Source: Blepharisma stoltei (taxonomy: Eukaryota > Ciliophora > Heterotrichea > Heterotrichida > Blepharismidae). Taken from it: DNA of 64,000 bases. The translations under genes were made by a program, and so were the position numbers. Of this stretch, positions 1 to 10,769 are shown in pieces. The stretch is from positions 62,001-126,000 of the forward strand of contig CAJZBQ010000054.1 of NCBI GenBank assembly GCA_914767885.1, written 5' to 3'. The first letter of the stretch is position 1, and every line of letters starts with the position of its first letter. A model generated the notes under the pieces. The model was given only the letters and a program-made list of their open reading frames with translations, had not been told where the DNA came from and did not search any database.

Positions 1-1168
1 GGGCTGGATTTTCTATTTCAGGGTTAGAATTATCATCGGATGTATAATACTCCACTTGCTTATAGTCTTCTTCATGGCCTTTTTTTTGGTTTTCGATGTT
101 TTCTTTTATTTCAATTTTAAAATCTCTAGACTATACAGAAAATGGCTGTGACGAGCGACCTGTCCTCACCGTGGCGGGTGTCCTTATGTATATATATTCA
201 GAATGTTTTTTTGTGCAAAGAGCTGCTGAAGGGTTGGTTAGCCTCGAAGCGAAAGGCTAGCTCTATTTCCACTGATTAGTGACTCGTTTGAGCAGCAGTT
301 TTATTCATTTTTTTGGCCAGCAGTGCCCATGCCCAGAATGGGTGTCCGATAGTGGCAAGATGGCTTACCTGGCAAAGCTGCTTTTGTGGCCTGTCCCAAA
401 TCTCACAAAGCACATTGAGTTTTCTTCAGAGATGAACTAGAGAAAAAAAGAAACAGGCTAGGCGGAGGTCTCAGGGCTAGTTTCTCCAGTCTAAGCTGCA
501 CAGAGTTGAACAATTTTGGCACTTGAGTTGGAAATGTAGGCTCCAAGAAAAATCTGGCTTGAACCATATCAGGATGTAAAATGCCTCTACCGAGAAGCAG
601 GGGTTTCGGCCCGGCACAAGCTGCCGTGAAGGAGTCAAACCCTATAGGCGTTCGCCTGCGGAATTCACACAGCTATTCAGGAAGTGATGACTATAAATAA
701 CCATTCTAGTCTAATCTAATCTACATCTTTAGACATTGTTGGCATTTTTTTAAAATCAGGCGGGCCGGAAAAATATTGAGGCTCATTGCTTTTATTATGA
801 TTATTCTTTAATATGGATTTTTTAGCGTTTGGATATTCAAACTTGTCTTCTGAAAAGCTTAAATCGTAATTTGATGGAATATCGCTTTTAAAAGATTTTA
901 TGGCTGGAGACACACTTCTTTGAGGCTCAAAATTGTTTGATTTGCCTGGACTTAGATATGGTGGATCGATTGACTTAGATTGATCTTTAGGGCTATTAGC
1001 TTGGAATTTTGGTGAAAGGATTTGCTGAGAAATCTCAGTTTTTTGATTTTTGATAGGCTCAATTTGCTTGTTAGGCTTTGGTGGTGCTACAGGGTCAAAT
1101 TCAATGTTTTCTGGTTTTTGATCAATTAATTTAGTATTGTTTATGGCTTTTTCATTTTTCTTACTCAT
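1..1168 (-). CDS. Ser/Pro/Lys-rich protein, partial at window start; possibly the tail of the kinase upstream
   Basis: The frame starts at an ATG at 1168 (MSKKNEKAINN) and runs to the window edge, so the C-terminus is missing. It is low-complexity, rich in Ser, Pro, Lys and Asn, with several SP dipeptides and no recognised domain. It is split by a retroposon at 132-724; removing the insert with one copy of its repeat gives ...MPTMSK-DFKIEIKENIE... and the frame stays open. The stop of the upstream kinase (1205) is only 37 bp away. A 45-bp segment (about 1187-1231) between two AAATATTA copies contains that stop; its removal would fuse the two frames. So this may be the C-terminal tail of the kinase rather than a separate gene. 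I cannot assign a function. Confidence 0.55.
132..724 (+). mobile_element. SINE-like retroposon (593 bp) inside a gene
   Basis: The insert is GC-richer than its surroundings. It starts near AAAATGGCTGTGACG, ends in a TCTAATCTAATCT tail, and is flanked by ATCTCTAGAC (122-131) and ATCTTTAGAC (725-734), a 10-bp duplication with one mismatch. It shares the motif CCTCTACCGAGAA and the following GGGTTTCGGCCCGG with the element at 48571-49179. No long protein frame is present. It interrupts the coding frame of the Ser/Pro-rich protein. Confidence 0.75.
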
Positions 1169-1186
1169 TTTATTTGCCAAAAATAT

Positions 1187-1231
1187 TATTTATCAGTTTT
1201 TTTTTTAATTTTTTTTTACCATAATAAATAT
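1187..1231. other. Possible 45-bp TA-flanked IES containing a stop codon
   Basis: Two copies of AAATATTA (1181-1188 and 1226-1233) flank an A/T-rich stretch with the in-frame TAA that ends the kinase frame. Removing one repeat unit joins ...KFAALIF to LANKMSKK... in frame. The alternative is an ordinary intergenic spacer, since other neighbours here are as close. Confidence 0.35.
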
Positions 1232-3827
1232 TAATGCGGCAAATTTAGGAGAGTTCTTTTTTAAAGCTTCTTCATCTTCTTTTTTTACTATAGGCGCTGC
1301 ACTTTTTTCAGAAAGTTTTAGGTCATTTTTCTTTGAATTAGTATTATTTTCATTCAAATTTTCTTTTAAAGATACAATAACATCAGGACTGCTCTTTGAA
1401 ACAATACTTTTTTCATTTACCTTTTCATAAGATTCATCTGAATCAATTTTAATATCCTGAAAGTCTTCTTGTGGGGCTTCTTCTTTAACTTTTGTCAGCT
1501 TATCTGCAGATAAAGCTGCAAGTGATTTATCAATTGATGCTTTTACATTTTCTACTTCTACTTTTAAATCAGGCTTTTTTTTGTTTTTTTTCCTTCTAGA
1601 TGGCAAATTGCACCATTGTTCTAAATTATCATATAATTTATCTTCTTTTGGTGCCTCATCTTTTTTTGGTGCTTTGGGTGGCTTTTTAGGAGTTTTTTTC
1701 GCAGAGCTTGACTCCTCAAAGGTTACAAATTTTATGTCATCTAAACTTTCACTTTTTGGATTTTCTATTTTTCTGGCAGGCTTTGCATTATTTTCGTCAA
1801 ATTCAATTTCTGGTCTTCTGGGACTTTTTTCCATGCTTCTTGCAAGTTTTGCATTATTTTCTTCAAAATCAAGCTCTAATTTCTGTGGACTTTTTTCTAT
1901 ATCAATTCCTGAGACTCTTCTTGACCTCGGAATTTTGTTGCCTCTTTTCAATATTTTTGAAACTTTAGCAATCGGCATAATTTCTTCAACATTAGCAGTT
2001 TGGAAAAAAATGACACAGTTATCCCCATCAATGGATTTCACAACGCCTTCAGCCATTCCATAATTTTCTACATATTTTCTAATAAAAGACCCTACAGGAA
2101 TTTCAGAAGGAGTTTTCAAAAAGGCATGATTTAAAATATCATTTATCGGCATTCTTTCAGTCGGCTCAACTTTTAACAATTTTTGCATTAAATCTTTGGC
2201 GGCATCTGACACAAAAGTCGCATATCTTGGGTTGCATGAAATTATTTGCTGGACTTTTTCATTTTCCCTTGCTGCGTTAAAAGGTGACTCCCCATGCAGC
2301 ATTTCATATAAAAGTACCCCTAAAGCCCAAATATCAAGTTCAAATGAGTGCTTTTTCCCAAGCACCATTTCTGGAGCCATATAGTCTAAAGTCCCACAGA
2401 ATGTGCTTCTTGCTTCATCTCCTTTAAAGCACCATCCAAAGTCACAGATTTTTACATTTCCATTTATGTCAAGCAGAATATTTTCAGGCTTAATATCTCT
2501 ATGCACAATTTGATTTTGATGCAAAAATTGGATTCCTATTACAGTCTGTAAAAAATATTTTCTTGCTACATCTTCTGATAGTCTGCCTATTTTTTGAATT
2601 TCTTGAAATAATGATCCGCCTTCTGCGTATTCAATGATTAAATATATGTTTTGGTTATCTTCAAGATGCTCGTGAAGTTTGATTACGTTTTGATGATTAA
2701 TCCCTTTGTGAACAGAAATTTCTCTGACTCCCCCCCCTCCGTGAGTGAACAAAATTTTTTTTGTTCACTTACGGAGGGGGGTTAATTTTTTTTTTTTAAA
2801 AAAAAATTTATATATAATTTTTATAAAAATTAATTTTTTTCGAAATTTAAAAAAATCCTAATTCGCAAAAATTGGAAGTAAATATTAATTTAATTTTATA
2901 AAATTTATGTTTTAAAAGGCTATTCGTTTAAAATTAAACAGAATTAGCTCTATATTTCATTATACTAATTATTATTTATACATCAAAATTATTTTCTATA
3001 AAAAATTTTTCTATTAAATAATTTTTGTTCACTCACGGAGGGTGGGTTTTTGGGCAAAAAATAGCGATTTTTCTAATGGTTTTGTTCACCCACGGAGGGG
3101 GAGTGAGTAGAACTTCAATGCTGGCTTCTCTTTCAAGCAATTTTTTATTCACAATTTTTAATGCATATTCAGAGTTAGTTTCCTTGTGACGAACCAGTTT
3201 TACTTCTCCATAAGACCCTTTTCCAAGTATAGTATTTAAATCTTTATTAAAATGGCGTGGTGAGCAACCTGCCCTCTTACTCTGGGAATGCTAGGGGAGT
3301 GTTCGTAGGGAGATGGTGCACTGGAGTTTTAAAGAGGACGCCCAGCAAGGCCAGAGGATTTGAGCTGGCCAATCGGGCAACATCCCTTGTGCGATACAGG
3401 AACTGCATGCTAGGGCCGGTTCATCTTGGTTTACAACCAGATAAAAAAAATCGTTTGTTGGGTTTTCTGGAAGATAAACCACGCTGACGTATGGTATAGT
3501 GGCCAAATGTCTCTTGCTCTCAAGTCATCGTCTGTGAGGAATATCACAGTGGAAGCTGTGTTCTGGCTAGCAAGCAAGAGTTGGAGGCGACTAGTTGCCT
3601 GCGAGCCTGCAATAATCTTCTCTGTGCTTAATGCAACTAGCTAACTAAGTATTTAAATCTTCGAAGTCTTCGAGCTTAAATAAGCTTTCTTTTCCGCAAT
3701 TTATCTGATGGCCTTTATATCAGTCTTGGAGCCTGCAGTCCATGCTGCAGTAGGTTTTCTTTTTGCATCTGGGGCATAGGTGCTGATTTTTGGCCTCTTT
3801 TTTGCAATTTTTGAAATCACATAACAT
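1205..3827 (-). CDS. MYND zinc-finger / Aurora-like Ser/Thr protein kinase
   Basis: After removal of the retroposon (3245-3647) and the MITE (2728-3106) the frame runs from ATG 3827 for about 609 residues. Residues 3-44 form a MYND-type finger (C3, C8, C18, C21, C27, C31, H40, C44) with Trp36 encoded by TGA. The kinase domain follows: glycine loop GKGSYGEV (63-70), Lys85 in ALKIV, Glu104 in the C helix, HRDIKPEN, CDFGW and FCGTLDYMAPEM. DFGW plus CGTLDYMAPE is the Aurora signature, so a Ser/Thr kinase related to Aurora is well supported; substrates are unknown. The C-terminal part is Lys/Glu/Ser-rich and holds two copies of a roughly 20-residue repeat containing EKSP and ENNAK. The finger joined to a kinase is unusual. 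The first residues of the downstream open frame (MFTHGGGG) belong to the MITE and are not part of the protein. Confidence 0.85.
2728..3106. mobile_element. MITE-like IES, TNA duplication (TGA), in the kinase gene
   Basis: Flanked by TGA at 2725-2727 and 3104-3106. The ends are CTCCCC... and ...GGGGGAG; the left end is a palindrome of the type CCTCCGTGAGTGAACAAAA / TTTTGTTCACTTACGGAGG. Excision gives GTTCTACTCAGAGAAATT and restores EVLLREIS in the kinase N-lobe. It is a divergent member of the family of 11747-12132 and 24872-25261. Confidence 0.88.
3245..3647 (+). mobile_element. SINE-like retroposon (403 bp) in the kinase gene
   Basis: Flanked by a perfect 14-bp duplication AGTATTTAAATCTT (3231-3244 and 3648-3661). 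It starts near TTAAAATGGCGTGGTG and ends in GCAACTAGCTAACTA. It separates the MYND finger from the kinase domain; removal restores FEDLNTILGKG. Short open frames inside it have no coding character. Confidence 0.88.
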
Positions 3828-5115
3828 TTTTATAATTTTTAGGATTCGTTATAAATTTGTAATTTATTTAACTTACAAATGTATTACAATAAATTTTAAA
3901 TAGATGGCTTAAAGAAATGGAAATAATTAAAATAAATTGGAAGGATTGAGCTTTAAGAAATTAGTATTTTGCAAAAATAGGTAGTGCATTTTTAGGCTGA
4001 ATTTATATATAATGCGTTGGAAGAATTTCTTAAAGGGCTTGATTTGACCCAGACATAAGAAAGTATCTGGTGGATTCTCATTTATCCATCAATATGAATA
4101 CACTTAGTTTATATATTTAGATAATTAATAATTAATATAGAAATAATGAATTAAATAATTAAATTATCATGACTCATAAGAGCGTAAAAAACATAAAAAT
4201 GCTCTTTATAGAAATATAAGTGTACTTTACATTTAATTAATGGAATTCTTTGAAAATGGCAACATTTTTAGCATGTCAAAATTATGGCAATTTTAAATTT
4301 TTGTCTTTAAAAATTAAAATTTGAATAATTTTAAACACAATAGTGCTTTTTTAATCAAATTTATATTTAAGTTTATTATGAGTAGACCGCATTTTGAATT
4401 TGAGCACATCTCAATAATGATCAGCCATTTTTAAAAAAATTTGCTATCTTTAATTTTGTGTGATTGTAAAAACGAAAACTCGAAGAACTTTTTAAAGTAA
4501 TAATACGATTTATTAATTTTAAGTTTATTATTAACAGATCTTAATTTTTCACATTTTGAATTTGAGCAATCTTAAATTAGAGATGCCATTTTTTAAAAAC
4601 AATTACCATTATTAATTTTTTATATGTCATTAAACAACAAAACTCAAAGAATTTTTTAACGCAATAATACGTTTTTTAAAATTTATATTTAAATTTATTA
4701 TTAATAGATCTTCATTTTTCGCATTTTGGATTTGAGCACATCTCAAACAAGATATGATTATAATATTTTTTAAAAATTAAAATAGGAAAGTTTATCAGAA
4801 GTCTTCATTTATAAATTTGGCAAACTAATTAATCATTATAAGGATTATTTTAGTTTAATAAAAGCAAGTCTCCGAAAAATAATTTCTCAATCTAAGATCT
4901 TTATTTTAGCTTTGGCATGCACATATTCTTATTAATCATATATAATTTTACTTAACTGCCCAGTCTGCCAATATAATTTTTTTTTAAGTTCAATCTAAAA
5001 ATTATAATATTTGTAAAATATTAGAGTAATAAATAGTGCTAATCCAAAACTAAAAACTTAAAAATTATTGCATCCCTTTAATAGCCAAAAAAACGAATAT
5101 GAAATTTTATAAACT
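3828..5115. other. Divergent intergenic spacer, no gene seen
   Basis: AT-rich DNA between the 5' ends of the kinase (-) and the beta-propeller gene (+). It should hold both promoters, but I recognise no motif. A degenerate tandem repeat lies at about 4330-4790. No coding frame was found with UGA read as Trp. Confidence 0.6.
4330..4790. repeat. Degenerate tandem repeat, unit about 160-170 bp, 2.5-3 copies
   Basis: Three phased copies share the order: TTTATATTTAAGTTTATTAT, then CATTTTGAATTTGAGCA, then an AT-rich stretch with AACTC(A/G)AAGAA, then AATAATACG before the next copy. Copies begin near 4365, 4520 and 4680; the last is truncated. A fragment of the junction (about 4340) precedes the first copy. 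Confidence 0.7.
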
Positions 5116-6466
5116 ATGTTTCGAGCAAGCCTCTTTACTATTCCAATATCCTTAATAGCACTCATAGTTTCAGGATTTAGCACTTCTTCTCAAAATACCC
5201 AACTTTCCCCAGACCTGGCATTAAATTCTTCCCCAGACCAAACATCAATATTTTTACAAGATACCCTGCAAGCCTCCCGAGACACAACTTCAGAAAGCAC
5301 GCTCTCTTTTATTCAGCAAGAAGATAGCTCAACTGAAACATCTGAAGCCTCGTCAGATACTTCTTCTTCAGATACAGACGACACCAACCCTTTAGACCGT
5401 GACGAAGATAACCATCAACTCCCTGAAGATTCAGATGATGGAGGTGATGAATATTCCGGCGGGGACACATATTATATTCTTGCTACCAGTTTTATTGATA
5501 ATGAAGAAAGCACAGGAAAAGTATATGTAATTCCTATGAAATCTGAAGACTCTTCTTTTGAAATTTTGGGAGGGCTTGAAAAACCTGTTGGAATTTGCTT
5601 TGATATTAATAACAATTTTCTGTATGTAGTTGATGCAGGGACTGGGAATAATGATGGATATATTTATCAGTATGAAATTTCATGGGATAAAGAAAAAAGC
5701 TTTGCTTTATCCAGAAATATTTATGTGATCGTATATGAAGGGGAGTCACCTTATGATTGCAAAGTTGATATATAAGAATTGCTATATGAATAAAAAATCA
5801 TTATTTTGTATTAAAATGGATATTTATAATAATTGGGGTAAATATGGCAATTTATACTTTGTAGAGTCAAGCTTAAACCAAATCAACGCAATCAGCTATC
5901 TTGATTTATATACAGGCCTTAAAAACCAGCAATATACCTTATATCAAGCTGACAGTGACTCTAACACTGATATAAGTTCTCCATGTGCTTTAGATCTATA
6001 CGAAAGCGAAGGAATTTACTATGTGAATAACGAGGATTTCGACACTTCCGGAACAGTAAACTACGCCCTCATTAATTCAACCACAATTAACGCAAATGAT
6101 ATCCAGCAATGTGTAACTCATGATGTAGCACCCTGGGGTGTTACATATAGTGAAGAAGAGAGAGTTTTTTATTCTTTGGACAGTGGAGAACTATGTGGAT
6201 TTGATATAGGAAATAATACCGATTCCTTTGTTAAAGTAAGCCAACTTAGTGAGCCTAGAGGACTTTGCTATGGAGATGGGAAAATTTATATATCTGATCA
6301 TTCTGATGGGGTGATTTATCGAGTTAAGGATAATGATGAAGAAGAAACACCAACTGCTATTGTGAATCTGCAAGGGGCTTATGCAGTGTTTTGTGTAAAT
6401 GAAGGAGATTTTGCAATAGGGTTGGTGATAATGTGGATTGCTTTAATTAGTTATCTATTAATATAA
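5116..6466 (+). CDS. Secreted or membrane-anchored beta-propeller-like protein
   Basis: ATG 5116 opens a signal-peptide-like segment (FRASLFTIPISLIALIVSG), followed by an acidic Ser/Thr/Asp-rich stretch to about residue 120. Then come YWTD/NHL-like blades such as EKPVGICFDINNNFLYVVD and EPRGLCYGDGKIYISDHSDG, each with a turn-GxxYxxD pattern. The last 20 residues are hydrophobic (IGLVIMWIALISYLLI), fitting a membrane helix or GPI signal. The frame is continuous only if a 52-bp segment between two GATAT repeats (5767-5771 and 5819-5823) is removed, giving KVDIYNNWGKYGNLYF. It is likely an extracellular protein, possibly for ligand or surface binding; the precise family is uncertain. Confidence 0.7.
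5771..5822. other. 52-bp TA-flanked IES
   Basis: It lies between GATAT repeats that contain the TA. Without removal the frame stops at a TAA in VDI; with removal the propeller frame continues. It lacks the GT...AG ends and the 15-16 nt length of the introns found elsewhere in the window. Confidence 0.7.
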
Positions 6467-6599
6467 GAATTAGACTGAAAAAATGTATGCTGAATCTGAA
6501 TAAGACAGTGAAATATTATTATTAATATTAATATTTTTTTTTGAAATATTAAGCATGATTAAATAAATAATCCATCATTTTTATTTAAATATAGATATA

Positions 6600-9500
6600 T
6601 TATAAATTAAAATCTTGTTTGTATTTATTAAGCTCCAAATCGATGATTTTTAATGGTAAAGTAAAATCCAAAATTTTCTCTGATTGAATAGCTGAAGCAA
6701 AATAATTCAATTTTTCTTCAAAAATTGATTCAAAAGATATTTTCCATTTCTTCTCAGGCTCTGATTTCATTTTTTGTAAAATATCATTTAGCTCTGCTAT
6801 TTTTGCATCAATTTCTTCTTTAGAGTTTTTTATGCACTCATTAGCAGCCAAAAATTCTTTTATATCATTTTTTGATAATAAATTTTTTTCAATGCAATTT
6901 TGTATTAGTTCTTCTCGGGATATTTGTTCTCTGTTTGTTATTGGTAAAGAATTCTGCTTTACGTTGATTCTTGATATATAATGAGGCTCAATCAGCTGAA
7001 TTTCGTTTCCTTCAAATTTTATTCTATCAGGAGAAATGTACTTTACCCATATCAAAAATTCTTGGACAATTATTGTTTCATTTTTATCTTCTCCTAAGCT
7101 GCTTAAAATATCCATAACTCCTTCTTTTAGACTGCTTTGGTAAATTTCATAGTTTTCAGTGATAATCTCTAGTAAATATTCTAATTCAATTAGCCCATTT
7201 CCATTAATTCTCTTTGGATCATTTTGACTATTATTTTCAACATCATTCACCATATTAGTAATCGTATGTTTGCCTACCAACCCTTCAAAGCTTTCTTTTA
7301 TACACTCAATTGCTCTCGCTGTTGGAAACATCTGCTTATCAGCTGAGTCATCATACCCCACAACAATCCCAATTTTCGAATTAAGCATAAACTGATAGCA
7401 ATTTATATAAAATAAAAAGCTTTGTTTGCTATAATTATGCGAATTTATAAATTTTCCACAGCCAATAAATCGCATATATATTATTGGCCTTTTGAAGTCA
7501 GAATTTTTTATTAATGAAGCTACAAATTCCAAAAATTTCTTTTCGCCAACATTCCTTAATGTATATTTATTTGCAAATTCGTTATATGTTTCTTCTAGAA
7601 GCCCTTCGAATCCTTCATCGTTTTTTATTTTATTTACACATTCCAAAAGGATAGAGCTTGCTATACGGTTTACCATTCTTCTAGACATTTTGGACTTTTT
7701 TTTGATTGCGTCTAATTTTTTTTCTAAAAATTTTTGTAGCAGCATAGGCGCTGGGTTGACTTTTCTAGCCGCATTTTGTAACTCTGAATGAGCGAAATTA
7801 AATTCGCTAAATTTTGTAGACTCTTTTCCAGATTTTTTTAGGTTTTTCTTTAAATGGGCATTATACAGCGACATTTTCCTTTCATTTGTAGCCTCATCAG
7901 CTTCATTATAATCTAATGAAAAACTGTTAGTGTCCTTCTGGTTTTCTTCGCTTCAGGCTGAGTCTTTTTCGTTTTCTTCGCTTTGTTCTTTTATAGCTTG
8001 CAGATAGCCATCTGTTTGTCCTTGCTCATAGCCAAGTTTTTCGCCATCACTGAATCCATCAACTCTGCCTTTTTCATATCCTGTATTAAATCCGGCTTTT
8101 CATGAAGAAATTTCTACACCTTCTGGAATAATTTCTGCAAAATCTTGTCCTGACATAAAATTGGATTCTTCATTTCTCAAGGAAAATCTTGGGGATTGAG
8201 CTTTGTTTTTTCCACTTTTGCTTTGGAAGAAAGCTGATTTCTTATTGATTGGGCTTATCCCACCTCTGAGTCCTGCTGATAAAGGCTCCTCGTAGTCCAC
8301 ACTTTCTATCATCTTTTGTTTCTGTGCGATATCTTTATCAAGGATTTCCAGTATTTTCTTTTTTTCTTTGATTTCTTTCTCCAGTTTTTCAATTTCCTCT
8401 TTTTTCTGTTTTTCTTTATTTTTTGATTGAGCATTATTATCTGATTTAGCTTTTATTTGAAGATTTACTGATTTCTCTTTTTTCGAAGTTGGAGTCAGGC
8501 TCATTTTTTGATTTTTTATGTCTAATTTACTAGCAGCTTCTTCTTTTGCTTCTTCAGCTTTCTCTTTATTGATTTCATCCATTTCTGGGCTTGAAATTGG
8601 GGAAATAATAATTTCTGTTATCGTCTTGACTCCGGCCGCTGAAAATTTTTTTGGCGGTTTTGGTGCAGGACTTTTCCTTTTAATTACCTTTTTATTTTTT
8701 TTCTCTTTTTTTGTAGCTTCATTATTTGCTTGTGGAGGTATGAAGCTGTTTCTTCTTATTTTTTTGTTTTCTTTTTTGAATTCACCTTCAATGCTTGTAT
8801 TTGGTGATTCATTAGGAATAAGTAAAAACGAAGGAGTCCTTGAAATTACAGCTTTAATAGGAATTTCTCCATCTGATTTCGTTGATGTATTTAGTATTTC
8901 ATTTCCAATGCTGCTATCATTAAGAGCTTCCTCATCATTTTTTACAGCAGAAATAGTCTCACTATCAACATTCCCTGAATTCCCCGAATTTTCAGTATTT
9001 TTTTGATTTTCATTAATAAGAGGTGCCTCATTATTCCTGTCATCGAACATAGACATCCCAGACTTATCAATGTCATCGATCATTTTTGTGCCATCAGACT
9101 CCATAGTAGCTTCAATAATCAGTGTCGTTTGGACATCCTTTGTGTCATAGCTAAGCTCAGTTTTTAATTCCTCTTCAATTTCATCAGTTTGCATTTCTCT
9201 GTCTGTACATTCTACATGGTCTTTCATATTCAAAAATTCTTCAAAATTCGGGATTTCTTCCATAATGGTTGGCATTTGGCTTATGCTGGTTTTTTCATTA
9301 TTTTGGTCTGATTTATTTTCTTTTATATCTTCATTATTTCCTTGCTCTTTATTTTCTTCTTCTTTTCAAAATACTTTTGAAAGCTCGTCAGGGTTGTGAG
9401 GCCTAGCTATTTTTTTTAGCTGCCAAGCTAAATGTGCATCATAATTACTCCGATTTCTATCATTATTTCCTTTAAAATATTTGTGAATAAATTCATCAAG

Positions 9501-10769
9501 CTTTTTTTTAAAAAACAACGCATTGCCTTGTGCTCTGATTTTACTATCTTTTTCCATATGAAGCAAGCTCTCTTTTTCTTTTAATTTAGCATTAATATTG
9601 GAAATTTCTTTTTCTAGAAGTGACCTGATTGCCGATTTTTCTTCTTCGAATTTGTCTCTGAGCTCGTTCATTTCTTCTTTTAACTTGTCATTTTTTTTAA
9701 TATATACCTCAGGGAATTTAATAAACAGTTCTTTTAATAAATCTCCTCTTTCAACACATTGTACCGAAACCTGCCTGACAAGTTCTCGGCTGCACATTTC
9801 ATATATTAATTCAGCCGATTCTAAGTCTTCATAATCTGCTTCAATATATTTATTTTTCATATAATTATACCACTTTCACAAATTCTCAATATCTTGTCTA
9901 CCAGTTGGGTTTCCAAGATGCAGCCTTTCAAACGTGTCTATTGAATGAGGTGTTGGAGATTCATTATAATTTTCAGTAAAAGAGCCTACAGAGGCGCTGG
10001 GGTTTAATTTTACAGTCCTTGTAGATATTTGGTTTGTTGCGAGAACTCGGCTGATGCATGATTCTTTTTTACAAAACATAGGGTTTAAATTTCCGTTTGA
10101 GCCTACAATCATGGGCACTCCTCGAGTGTCACTACTTTCATAAAGAGCTTTTAACTGTAAAAGATCTGTAGGAAACTCAACTGCGTTTAATAAATCTAAG
10201 TTTAAAGATTGTTTGTCCTTTATGTGAGAAATGTCTCGGGTTGGCTTTAATGAAGATAAACGAGCTTGGTCACGCTTCTTTTCTGTTTTTAATAATTCTC
10301 GAATCCGATCGTGCTCAAGGCTCCCAAAACGTTTATGCTCTGATAAATGTCCGAAATCAAAAATGTTCTGGGATTGCTGCCCCATCAGGATATTTTCCAG
10401 CTTATAATTTTTTGAGGTTTTCAAACTTTCCCTTGATGTAATGATAGGAAACAGGACTTTCACAAGATCTTCGTTTTGGGACTTTGGCTTGATTTCTATG
10501 TGTATTTTAATTGCCCGAGGATGGCGCTATCTTGCGCCATCCTCGGGCAATTTAAAAAATGGCTCCACGCCCGGAAATCGAACCCACGTGTGGGCCATTT
10601 TTTGTGCGTGGAAGTCGATGTTCTCCACTAACCAAAAATGGCCCCGCACGTGAGTTCAATTCCCGGTGTGGGGCCATTTTTGAATTGCCCGAGGATGGCG
10701 CAAGATAGTGCCATCCTCGGGCAATTACTATAGCCCAATTGGGCTTTTCTTTGATGGGCTTTTTTTCAT
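6600..10769 (-). CDS. Large coiled-coil protein of unknown function
   Basis: Reading UGA as Trp merges four apparent frames into one of about 1,310 residues. The likely start is ATG 10769 (MKKSPSKKSPIGL), which joins the rest in frame if the palindromic IES at 10505-10732 is cut at CTA/ATA, giving ...IGLHIEIKPKSQ. The N-terminal third is unstructured or basic. About residues 220-380 form a coiled coil (LKEEMNELRDKFEEEKSAI...). The middle is acidic and Lys/Ser-rich with a second coiled coil (KEKQKKEEIEKLEKEI...). Next is a short glycine-periodic stretch, GYEKGRVDGFSDGEKLGYEQ. The last 400 residues are helical with no recognised domain. It is probably a cytoskeletal or scaffold protein, but I do not recognise the family. 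Confidence 0.75.
10505..10732. mobile_element. TA-flanked palindromic IES with tRNA-like arms on both strands
   Basis: Each end carries a 44-bp near-perfect palindrome, TTGCCCGAGGATGGCG(N)CGCCATCCTCGGGCAA, and the two ends are inverted relative to each other. The centre holds two inverted arms of tRNA character. On the minus strand GGTTAGTGG resembles a Pol III A box, CTTCCAC could be an anticodon loop (UCC, Gly) and GGTTCGATTTCC resembles a B box. On the plus strand AGTTCAATTCCC is a second T-arm-like sequence. The anticodon stem is degenerate. It interrupts the 5' end of the coiled-coil gene. Confidence 0.75.

Noticed and set aside
2700-2752. MFTHGGGGV as the kinase N-terminus
   Set aside because: It is translated MITE end; excision restores EVLLREISVHK.
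5771-5822. A long intron
   Set aside because: No GT...AG ends; the other introns are 15-16 nt, and the flanking GATAT repeats fit an IES.
8518-9006. 162-codon hydrophobic plus-strand frame
   Set aside because: Shadow of the Lys/Glu/Ser-rich minus-strand gene 6600-10769.
10560-10680. A functional tRNA-Gly gene
   Set aside because: The acceptor has a mismatch and the anticodon stem does not pair; it lies in an excised palindromic element.
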